From positions 7,167,357 to 7,231,356 of the forward strand of contig NC_089863.1 in NCBI RefSeq assembly GCF_036373705.1: a stretch of 64,000 bases of DNA. The letters run 5' to 3'. A program made the position numbers and the translations under genes. Shown here piece by piece: positions 54,640 through 64,000 of this stretch. The DNA is from Amia ocellicauda. Lineage: Eukaryota; Chordata; Actinopteri; Amiiformes; Amiidae. Each line of letters begins with the position of its first letter. Position 1 is the first letter of the stretch. The notes beneath the pieces are model-generated. The model saw only the letters and a list, made by a program, of their open reading frames with translations. It was not told where the DNA came from and searched no databases.

Positions 54640-56030
54640 AAACGAGTACTTAAAGAAATGAGGGAAATTATTTATAGGCCGCTAACTCAAATATTCCAAA
54701 TGACACTTAGAACAGGGGATGTGCCAACTGACTGGAAGACAGCAAATGTCATACCAATCCACAAGAAAGAGGACAAAACTGAGGCAGGAAATTACACCTG
54801 CATCACTTGTAAAATGTTGGAAAAAATAATTAGACAGAAAATAGAGGAGCATCTTAATGAAAACCATATTCTTGGAGATAGTCAACACGGGTTTAGACGA
54901 GGCAGATCATGTCTTACTAATTTATTTGGTTCCACACCAAAGACTGATCCTCAAATTGGAAGCTGTAGGCATTCAGGGTAATGTAAGTAGATGGATTATG
55001 AACTGGTTGATGTCTAGGAAACAGAGGGTGTCGATTAGAGGAGTCACTTCTAACTGGAGTGAGGTTGTTAGTGGAGTTCCACAGGGATCAGTACTAGGGC
55101 CTTTGCTTTTTCTAATCTATATTAATGATCTGGACTCTGGGATAGTTAGCAAACTTGTCAAATTTACAGATGATACTAAAATAGGTGGCTCAGCAGATAC
55201 AATCTCGGCAGCACAGGCTATTGAAAGAAACTTAGATAATATTCAGTTAGGGCCGACACCTGGCAGATGAAATTCAATATGGACAAGTGAAAGGTATTAC
55301 ATGCAGGTAACAAAAATGTCCACTATAATTACACTATGGGAGGAATAGAACTGGATGAAGTAACGCATGAGAAAGACCTAGGAGTCTATGTGGACTCCTC
55401 ACTTTCTACATCCAAACAATGTGGGGAAGTAATAAAAAGGCAAACACAATGTTAGGGTATATTGTCAAAAGTGTAGAATTGAGAACAAGGGCAGTGATGT
55501 TCAGACTGTACAATGCACTAGTTAGAGCTCATCTGGATACTGTGGACAGTTCTGGGCTCCACACTTCAATAAAGATATCGCTGCTCTAGAGGCAGTTCAG
55601 AGGAGAGCAACCAGACTTATTCCAGGTCTGAAGGGAATGTCCTACTGAGAGACTGAGGACCTGAACCTTTTCACCCTGGAACAGAGGAGACTACATGGGG
55701 ACTTGATTCAAGTCTTCAAACTCATGAAAGGCATCGACCACATCAAACCAGAGGAGCTTTTCCAGATCAGCAGGGACACACGCACCCGGGGACACAAATG
55801 GAAATTGGGCTTCAAGGCTGCAAGACGGAAAACAGAGAGTTGTCACAATCTGGCACAAACTCACCAGCAATGTGGTTGAAGCTGAAAATGTGGAAAACAT
55901 TTTAATCACACTGGATAGGATCCTTGGATCACTCAGTTTTTAATGGACACCAAACGAGCACGATGGGTCGAATGGCCTCCTCTTGATTGTAAATTTCTGT
56001 ATGTTCTTATGTTCTTATGTAACAGTTTTG
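54640..56030 (+). pseudogene. CR1-type LINE remnant
   Basis: The reverse transcriptase is recognisable: PTDWKTANVIPIHKKEDKT (54720), SQHGFRRGRSCLTNL (54885), then after a deletion VVSGVPQGSVLGPLLF (55065) and FTDDTKIGG (55160). The segment with the first catalytic Asp is deleted, and Ala of the usual FADD is Thr. A degraded C-terminal domain follows, and the 3' end is ttatgttcttatg, a CR1-type short terminal repeat. Non-functional. Confidence 0.9.
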
Positions 56031-56039
56031 TTACTTTTA

Positions 56040-57580
56040 GTAGGGTTCAATAAAGCATGGCTCAACAGTTTCAACAGGGACACTCTTTATTGCAACACAG
56101 CAATACACGACTTACAAGAGCTTTAGGTCTGGCACAGACAAGCACACAGTGGAATGGGGAAGAGGGCTGTGACAGTCACTCACTGCACAGCCTGGCGGAC
56201 AAATACAGGAACACAAGCGGGATAGAGAATTGTCAGGATGGCAATATAGTTCCTCACACATTTATTTACAGGCAACGCTGACTGCTGCCCCTGGCCGCAG
56301 AGTCCACCCAAAGTCATTCCCATCAAGTTCAAGTTCACACTATTCACATGTTATACTGTCCTCTTCTCAGTGGGAGCCACTGAACAGCCTCCTCTCCAAG
56401 GCTGCTGCCAGGGCCTCTGGTAGCAGGAAAGCCGCCGAGCTCTATGGGCTCAAATTAGTTCCATAAGTAACGAATTCAAAATATACAATATTGTAAACCA
56501 AAAAAATAGAAAAAATTGATACTGTGATAGTTTCTTTCGATTGTTTTATTTTTGATCTCAACATCAATTTTTTCTCAATTTTCTTTTCTTTGTTTACAAT
56601 CTTTTTTATATCAGCTCCGGCTTTCCCACAACCGTCACCAGGATAAGCGGTTTCGAAGATGGATGGATGGATGGATATTTTTTATTTTGAATTCGTTACT
56701 TATGGCACTAATTATGTCCTCTCCTGGGGGGCTCGAAGGCGGGTGTTCCTGGTTGCTGGACGGGTTGTGGGCTGGCTGGTAAGCGATCGGCTGCTTCTGG
56801 GGGGTCGTGGGTGCTTGCATGTGCATTCCGTGCATGTGGAGCGAAGGCAGGGATAAGGCTGTGGTGTCATCCTCTGCACATACGTGAGAGCACTGCACTA
56901 TGGGCTCCCCCTGATAGTGACAGGGTGGGCTATGGGGGAATGCAGGCAGGCTCTTGCTCACCGTTGGGAGGACTAGTTCCCTGGTGGTGGTGGTGGTAGT
57001 GGCGGCTTCCCCTCTTTCTCATAGTCAGGCTTTTTCGGCCCCGTGGCTCTCAATCAGGCACCTGTATCAGTTTCCCCTTTGCCACATGCCAGGCTGTCTC
57101 TTTCGCCCCCCCCTACACTAACTATAGCCGCTGTTAGTCCAGGCACCCCCCTATTCACTACAGGAAGTCTAGCAGCTCAAGGGTACAATAACACCAAGCC
57201 CGGCCAGTCTGCGGGAGGCAATCCCCTCATTTACCCGCTGTCATGTTGGCTTCCCGTAGGTGTGCCTTCACTGGGTTGTAGTTCTGGAGCTTGGCAGAGC
57301 CTGGTGATAGGGCACCATTCTCAACAGTGGCAGCAGACCCAGTGGTCCTGCACTCCTTCCATGGGGGCCTTCTCTTCCTCAGCTGCTGCCCCGTCGGTGG
57401 CAAGGGCTCAGTAGAAGCTCTGTAAGGCAAACTCTGCTTGGACCGCAGTACTCCCCAGCTCGCTCAGGTAGCTCTCCCTGGTCATACCTAAACCGCAGCA
57501 GAGATAGAGTACTGCTGCCAGGCATAATTGCATTATCCTTTGAACTGTACTGTAGTATTGCACTTTGTATCGCTCTCATA
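56040..57580. other. Stretch with repeat-like but unassigned sequence
   Basis: A (GGAT)n run preceded by ggataagcggtttcgaagat (56641-56677) is a common fish dispersed repeat. The C-rich part 57030-57430 is open in places but shows no domain. Confidence 0.5.
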
Positions 57581-57617
57581 TTTTGTAAGTCGCCCTGGAT
57601 AAGGGCATCTGCTGAGA

Positions 57618-57678
<61 letters not shown>
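57580..57678 (+). repeat. SINE tail with (ATA)n microsatellite
   Basis: Tail taagtcgccctggataagggc is followed by about 60 bp of ATA repeat. Confidence 0.85.
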
Positions 57679-57679
<1 letters not shown>

Positions 57680-58229
57680 AATTGATTGACATTCCCTGTA
57701 ACTAATTAAATAACAGTGAAGACGGTTCAGCCATTTGATTGGCTATTAAATTAAGTCCCAGAAAAAAATACACTGATACCTGATACTAAATTCGAGTGAT
57801 CTCTAATACAGAAAACGAGTGATTCCTGATACCTGACACAAAATGTGACTGAAACCTGATATTACATTTGCGTGACACCTGATAACTGACATTACTTTCG
57901 AGTGATATTAAATTGGAGTGATGCATGAGACCTGACATAAAATATGAATGCTGCTTGATTCCAAATAAGACTGACACCCGATGGTTGACATCAAATATGA
58001 GTGATAACTGTATCATATTGTATTGAGCAAAATAACTTGTTGTGATGTTACAGACCACTGGAGACGGACAGAAATAATAGTGTTCAGCTCGGTGCAGCTA
58101 CGATCTAAAGAAGACACGGGAGGCTTTCTAATTGATAACGTCACGCGCAAAATAATTAATTAATTAATTAATTAGATGCTATATATGCGATTTGTGAATT
58201 GAGTTCTGAATAGCTGAGATAAAATAAAC

Positions 58230-58709
58230 TGTCACGGTCTCCCCTGCTTGTACCTTAGTTCACCACCAGAGGTCTCCCTCTCCCGAATACTAACTCTAGT
58301 GCTTCTCCTTTCCTTTGTCCAGTTCAACCAGTTCTTCCACATTCTTTCCTTCCAGGTGCACCTGTTCTGTCCTCCTCTCCTGTCATTGGTTAGTCATTCA
58401 TTCACCTAGTTCAAACCCTCTTTGCTACACAGTATTTAAACCCCTCTGTTTCCTAGCTTCTTTGTGAAGTCTTGCCTTCTCTTTTGGATCAATGCTAAGC
58501 CTTGTTTCTTGTTTGCGCAACCATGTATTTGACCTTTTGCTACCCTCTCTCGTTTACCCCTTTTTGGATCTCCCTACTAGCCTGTTTGCCTGATTGATTG
58601 ACCTTGGATTGTCCTTGTTATCTCTCTCTTGTTTTGCCCTTATCGGATTATCTGCTTCATATCTAAGCCTGCACTTGGATCCTTTCCTTTGGTCCTGGAG
58701 GATGTCACA
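58230..58709 (+). mobile_element. Gypsy-like solo LTR (480 bp)
   Basis: It starts TGTCACGGTCTCCC and ends GGATGTCACA, with a perfect 5-bp duplication TAAAC at 58225-58229 and 58710-58714. TATTTAAACCCC at 58433-58444 is shared with the LTR at 34900, as is the region ccaccagaggtc. No internal sequence remains. Confidence 0.9.
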
Positions 58710-58774
58710 TAAACTTTTTGGTATGCAACATAGTCTAGTATTTCTCTGTGTGCCCTCTCTACCTGGATGTTGAC

Positions 58775-58830
58775 AGCACCAGAGAGGACTGCTTGCTCTA
58801 GTCCAGTATTTCAGAAGCTTCTGTGATTCT
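58775..58830 (+). repeat. Short duplicated segment, also at 59568-59622
   Basis: Both contain ccagagaggactgcttg and agtatttcagaagcttc with few differences. Their origin is unknown. Confidence 0.75.
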
Positions 58831-59080
58831 TTAATCATGCTATCAGAAAATGTGTAAATACCTGGACACAGTGCATTAAAACATAACAGGACTAATATTT
58901 ACACTGAGAAAACAAAACTGTTTGCATTTTTCTTTGGGTGGCGATAATGATGGACTGCGCCTCTTGGCAGCAGTGATGTTGCTAAGGCAGGAATAAAGTG
59001 TTTTCAAACGCGATGGAAGCACACGCGTGAATATCTGTCGACAACGTTTTACTGTCACAGCATTTTAGTGATTTAAAGGT

Positions 59081-59308
59081 GTGCAAATAGTATCACTTGA
59101 ACAGCAGGGATTCTTGCGTTTCCTGATATTTTTCATATTGACTTTTCTACCGCTAGGATCCATGGTGCTAAGGAGGGAACTGTGCAGGGATGGAATAAAC
59201 GCAGTGTATATTTTACTCCCAATATTGTTGATTCTTTTACTTTTGGAAGTCCCTTGTGTGAAATCGAAAGAACAAGAAGGGGTGACAGCTGGGGCTGGTG
59301 GGGTGTAG
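59081..59308 (+). CDS. Candidate small exon with two hydrophobic segments
   Basis: The frame runs MQIVSLEQQGFLRFLIFFIL and then YILLPILLILLLLEVP, followed by a charged, glycine-rich end. A later start, MVLRRELCRDG (59162), would leave a signal anchor or signal peptide ending near the Cys. The region upstream has several CpGs and is richer in GC than its surroundings, as promoters may be. There is no canonical donor at the end and no relatives in the window, so it may be chance. Confidence 0.25.
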   Translation: MQIVSLEQQGFLRFLIFFILTFLPLGSMVLRRELCRDGINAVYILLPILLILLLLEVPCVKSKEQEGVTAGAGGV

Positions 59309-59639
59309 GGGCTGTTTGTGGGTGATGTTGGGAGAAATAATTTAACGTATGGTTGTCCGTAATTTATTCCAAGAGTTTAATCAGATGGTTTCCTATAGGT
59401 TGGTGCAGGGGTTAGCACTGCTGCCCCCCCATCTCCCAAGACCCGGGTTTGCTTCTGGCCTTATTTGTCAGCCTGTTTGGTGTTTGTCCATTTTCCCTGT
59501 GGCTGTGTGTGCTCTGGTTTCCTCCAACTATTGCAGGTTGATATGTGGTTGTTCTGTGTGAGAACTAACAGTGCCAGAGAGGACTGCTTGTTCTAGTCTA
59601 GTATTTCAGAAGCTTCATGGTTGTGAAATGTACTGCTCG

Positions 59640-59742
59640 GCTTTAAGCTGAATACTACAGTTACTAGCATGTAGGTCTCCCCCCACACACGTCTCTCTCT
59701 TCACATTTTTGACTAAGCTGTGCAGTGGAATTTGGTTGAGTG

Positions 59743-59773
<31 letters not shown>

Positions 59774-61500
59774 GTCTCTCTGTCTCTCTATATATTGTGA
59801 GCCGCCACCCATGAGGCAGGAGGCAGAAACAGAATTAATGAAAAGAAAATACTAAATAAAATACAAAAAAACAAAACCACCAGCTCATGGGCCTGAAATA
59901 ACACAACTTACAATGGTTGTTGTGATTCCTCTCCCAGTGTTTCTCAGTCCCTCCAAACTTGGGAGCAGGAGGATAGCTGACCGATTGGCCAAACACTTTT
60001 AACAGGTCCAGCCTCTGAACCCGTGAACGATGCAGTTCAGAGCGCAGGTGAAGGGAAAACCATTAGGAAATTGACAAGTTTGTTTTGAGGAAAATGGTTG
60101 GTGGTTGTGCTGGATTCAAACAACAGCCTGCAGACAGTCAGCTTTTCCATCGCTGTTAATGTTCTTTTTTCTCTTTTTTTTCCAAATCATTTTGAACCTC
60201 CCTCAATCTCTGTTCATGTTTGGTTTTCTGAGTGCAGTAACCACAAGAAACCATTGACTGCTCACTAATTGGCTACACAGGAATTTCTGACTAACTCAGG
60301 CATTGTATAACCGTGTACCACAGAGGCCAATTTTCACATGGCACCGCACCAGACTTCTCCACTGCTTGGCTTAATGGGAAACCCTACTTTAGCATCCACC
60401 CTTCCTTGGAAAACTGAAGCAAAGAGTAGATGCTAGATGCTTTTTGCATCTAAGATTTTGGTGTTTGAACAGTTGAAAGGAGTTCAAAGGTGTATGTAGC
60501 AATGAAACATTGACTTGGTTGATGAGAAAAACATGTATTGCATTTTGTGTATTTTTTTTATATATAATTTATAAAACATGCTGTTCCACTGTGCAATGAG
60601 GTTGCTTACAACTGAACACATTTTAACTTTGAGCAAGGGGGGAAAAAAAAGATTGCAGTTGCATTTCTGCTTTTAAATAATCTCTTTGTTTTCGCAAGGG
60701 TGTGGCAGCCACAGTATATATCTTTTCCAGGAAGTTATTTGTTGGTGTAGAACTTATTTGTTTTTTATTTGGAAAAACATAGCATGCAATGTCCACTGGA
60801 CTCAAAATACAGTACCCACATGCCTTCATTTTCAGGGGTTTCCTATGAAAGAGGAACCAAAATCCCTAAGCTCTGAATTACATAAATAGGAACAAACATG
60901 TGCCAAACAGATTAAACTTGCTTCTAGGTTGCAATGTGTTATTTCAAAATGTTTATTCAATCCTGTAGGCCCACTCCCCTGTTGTTGCCAGAGTTACATA
61001 ACACTGGCTTTTAACTATGGGGGGATGTGATGTAGCATTGATTCTCATGTGTGCTATCAGAATTATTTTTAAAATAAGAGCTGTAAATGAATGTGGCTTT
61101 TGAAGGCTGATTTAAGCATTTTGAATCCCTAACAAAATACCCAGCTGCATTTGTACTTTTAAAGCTGCAAATGATACATTCTGAAGAAAAAACATGTAGA
61201 GTTTGAGTGAATTTCATGTGTTTTAAGAAATTATTTTTTAGACAGCCTCTTATGTTATCTTTTGAAAAAGCGGGTGGTGGGTACTGGCGTGACCAGAGTG
61301 GTGTACGTTGTATTTGTGCTTGGTTGTCCCTGTGTGTCTGCCTTCAGAACAACATGGGCAGTGTAGCTAAAGTTATAGATTTGTTGCAGGTGTTCCCTTT
61401 TTACACCACTTGTGCAACACTCCTGTGAAATTCCATACTGGCTGGAGTACCATGAGCGCAGAGAAAAGACAGGCCCAATGTCTATGAGAAATAGAGACTG
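59640..61500. other. Stretch without recognisable gene
   Basis: (TC)n microsatellite at about 59740-59790; the rest is AT-rich, with no exon supported. Confidence 0.5.
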
Positions 61501-61503
61501 TTA

Positions 61504-62949
61504 CAGTTTTTCTTGATTGCTTGAGCACATTTATCCAAACAGAATTCACTTTTTCAAAACAATTAACACACAGCCACAAACTGAAACATGCTGGCCAAAA
61601 TGTCACATTTAATTTGCAACATGCACTAAGACTCTCAAAACATTAAACACATGACACAAAATCAACTAACTCCATCAAAACATACAACTTATGATCTAAT
61701 GAAAAGATATTTCAATCATTCATTACATAATTGCCCAATAAATACCAACTACAACTTTCACTATCCCCTAAAATGGTTAACCCACTTTGACATGTCTGTG
61801 CCATTTATTTATACTATAATTATAGTATGTACCATACATGCAAACATGTTATCACAGGATGCGAGGAACAAATCTTGCATGGCACATCCACACTTGGCTG
61901 GCCGCTGCAGTGATTTCCAGACAACTGTCATTCATTGCATCTAGGAGAAACATCTGGTTATGTGGACAGAAATCACTTTCCACCTCCAAGCAGAGAAAAA
62001 TTCCTCGACTGGATTGAGGAAAGGAGAGTATGGTGGGAGACATTGCATCACAATTCCTGGGTGGGCAGCAAACCATTCAGTACCCAGATGGGAGATGTGG
62101 AAAGCAACATTGTCACATATGATGAAGAAGCAGGACATGTCAGGTATCACCAACCCTCTCTCGCCTGGTGGAACCACTCTCTGGTGCATCAAGAATTGTG
62201 AGGAGACATTCTGTATTGTATGGGCCAGTTGTAGGGATGTGGTATAGAACCCCACTGCTGGTGATGTGTGCTCCCCTTTGCACATTCACAGTTGCCCTCT
62301 TACCAGTGGTGTTCCTCCCTCGACTCCTTACAGGCGGCTTCACTCACATAAATTGCAGTAATGTATGGGGAGCCTCTCTCATGGAAAGGCCATGATTGAC
62401 AAAATGGTCAATAATTGTGGCACAAATGTACTCTGAAACATTAGCTCTTTGTATTCCCTTTTGAGCTACTCCACCACCACACATCTGATCCCCTCTTCCT
62501 TTATGGGTAGCTTTACCTCTTTACTTTACCTTTGTCCTTGCCCTTGTGCATGTACTTGCCCTCGCCCTCAGCCTCTTACTTGTTCCATCCTTGCAAACAG
62601 CTCAAATGTGAGCTCTTTTATGCATGAATAAGGACTGCTTGCTGAATGAACAATTTTGCAAAGAAGTTTTGCATACGTGCAGAAGAGGTTTACATTCATG
62701 GGAGTAATTTGTAGTAGATGTGACCAAATGTTTTAATTTTGTTTTACATGATTTACTCAACTGAGTTTTTGTGTCTTTTGTAGAGAGTTGTGTTTACTGT
62801 TTTGCAAAACTGTGCTTAACATTTGCATTATGTGTGAAAGCTATGAGAAATTACTTAGTGTAATGAATACTGTTTTGCTCATTAGGTTAAGATGGAGATC
62901 AAGTTGACCACAGTTTCATTAAAAGTGTCTTAGCAATCGAGAAACACTG
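61504..62949 (-). mobile_element. Tc1/mariner-superfamily element with DD35E-spaced transposase (1446 bp)
   Basis: The ends are inverted: CAGTTTTTCTTGATTGCTTGAG at the left and (read inward) CAGTGTTTCTCGATTGCTAAG at the right. TA duplications lie at 61502-61503 and 62950-62951. The interior carries a broken transposase on the minus strand. Confidence 0.88.
61941..62600 (-). pseudogene. Broken DDE transposase of the 61.5-kb element
   Basis: Readable pieces on the minus strand are GRNTTGKRATVNVQRGAHIT (about 62300), ICDNVAFHISHLG with the second catalytic Asp (about 62130) and PPYSPFLNPVEEFFSAWRWK with the Glu (about 62030). Thirty-five residues separate that Asp from the first Glu. Frames change between pieces and stops occur, and the N-terminal DNA-binding part is not recognisable. 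Confidence 0.85.
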
Positions 62950-62951
62950 TA

Positions 62952-63186
62952 TTGTAAAGCCACAGTGGATGTGTGCCACAAGTTGTTTTGTTCTGTTTTC
63001 TAATTGAGTTAAGGATTCAGTAGGGTGGGGCCAGTATGAAACCTAATAGCCTCTGCACTAATACTGTTGATACTGCTGAAAGTGCTGGAGGGTGTGTTGA
63101 GGTGAAGTACAGTGTATACAGTGTGGGAGTTCCTTCACAATGCCCTTACAAGTTCCTTTCTCATTCCTGCCACACCGATTTATTGT
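62952..63186. other. Stretch without recognisable gene
   Basis: No feature supported. Confidence 0.5.
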
Positions 63187-63310
63187 TATTATATTTCTTA
63201 GCAGACACCCTTATTCAGGGTGATTTACAATTGGTAAAATATATCACCTTATTTTTATCTACAATTACCCATTTATACAGCTGAGTTTTTATTGGAGCAA
63301 TCTAGAATTC
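63187..63310 (-). repeat. SINE fragment, minus strand
   Basis: Inverted tail (cttagcagacacccttattcagg) and part of the body (acagctgagtttttattggagc) are present, head absent. The rest of the window to 64000 is AT-rich without a supported gene. Confidence 0.75.
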
Positions 63311-64000
63311 CAGCAGCCAGCAGCCTGTAATATATGATGCTGCACATGATAATTAAGCAACACTGTTCTTAATGAAGGTGTAATGCTTTTTTTTCATCTT
63401 CATTTTAGTTTGAAGGTACTAGTACGGGGCAACACACTTTCTAATACACACACACAGTATAATCAATGAATGAGTATTTAAAATATACTTGTTTATTTTA
63501 ATATTGTATGAAGAACAAATACAATTTGCTCATACTTGAAAATAAATAAAGGGTTATACCCTTTTTAATTAAATAAACACATTTACAAAAATTAAAACAA
63601 TAATAAAATATAAAACAAACATTGACAAAACAGATTGACCAAATAAGACAGAGGACCAATATTGTGGAAATGAAATTCCACAATAAAACAGAGAACAAAA
63701 CAATACATTATTTTTTCTTTTCACAATAATACTTTTGCGATCTTTCACATTTGATTGACGTTTATTGCAGCTAGTGTCGATTGCAGAGGATCTCTACCTC
63801 AATCTCTGTATGATACACTCTCAACAGCTGTGTATTCAATTTGATTTAGTTTCCCATAGGAAAACTTAGAACAACATTGAAAATATGGAAAATAACACTT
63901 GAAATCCGTTGCCAGTCTGGCGTGTAGAGTATAAGGACAAAGTCTTCACCCATAACTTCGTTTGCTCTTTTTCCAGATTTGTAAAAGTCAGTGAGATGTG

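Overview
The window is vertebrate nuclear DNA, most likely from a ray-finned fish. The support is a fish-type tRNA-headed SINE present in many decayed copies, Tc1 families typical of fish genomes, L2- and CR1-type LINEs, a Polinton/Maverick, and small spliced exons of C-type lectin receptors. The CR1 element and the SINE tail style would suit a non-teleost fish (sturgeon, paddlefish, gar or bowfin), but that is inference only. Most of the 64 kb is transposon-derived, with very few host genes.

Layout. 0-3 kb: tandemly duplicated tRNA cluster (Ser, Leu-UAG, Leu-AAG types), with several copies decaying or carrying altered anticodons. 3-5 kb: degenerate hAT (ZMYM1-like) transposase. 5-7.7 kb: no gene seen, one hairpin MITE candidate. 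7.7-9.3 kb: complete-ended Tc1 (family A). 10.36-26.02 kb: a Tc1 (family B) split by a 14.1 kb Polinton/Maverick at 11437-25534 with a 6-bp target duplication (GTGGAA). The Polinton carries a broken DNA polymerase B, packaging ATPase, a small hydrophobic-tail protein and a conserved 239-aa protein on the plus strand. On the minus strand it carries a protease, major capsid, minor capsid, penton-like protein, integrase and two accessory genes. Two later insertions sit inside it: a truncated Tc1 (family C, DD36E) in the polymerase region and a 585-bp solo LTR in the small gene. 28-31 kb: L2-like LINE inside another repeat. 32-36 kb: SINEs, an inverted tandem-repeat block holding a solo LTR, and an hAT fragment. 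37.8 kb: 159-bp deletion derivative of Tc1-A. 39.8-41.0 kb: a second Tc1-C.

41-54 kb is the only clear host coding region: exons, all on the minus strand, of group V (NK-receptor-like) C-type lectin receptors. Two paralogous series can be laid out (cytoplasmic tail, transmembrane, first lectin exon, last lectin exon), plus an orphan cytoplasmic exon near 41.2 kb. A tRNA-Thr(AGT) lies at 50.2 kb. 54.6-56 kb: CR1 LINE remnant. 58.2 kb: second Gypsy-like solo LTR with perfect 5-bp duplication. 61.5-62.9 kb: a Tc1/mariner-superfamily element with a DD35E-spaced transposase remnant.

The most informative object is the Polinton. Its capsid genes are open and tightly packed (2-bp gaps and a 14-bp overlap), while the replication and integration genes are broken. 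It records a datable order of insertions: Tc1-B, then the Polinton, then Tc1-C and the solo LTR. Its right arm carries two accessory proteins that I cannot assign to a known function.
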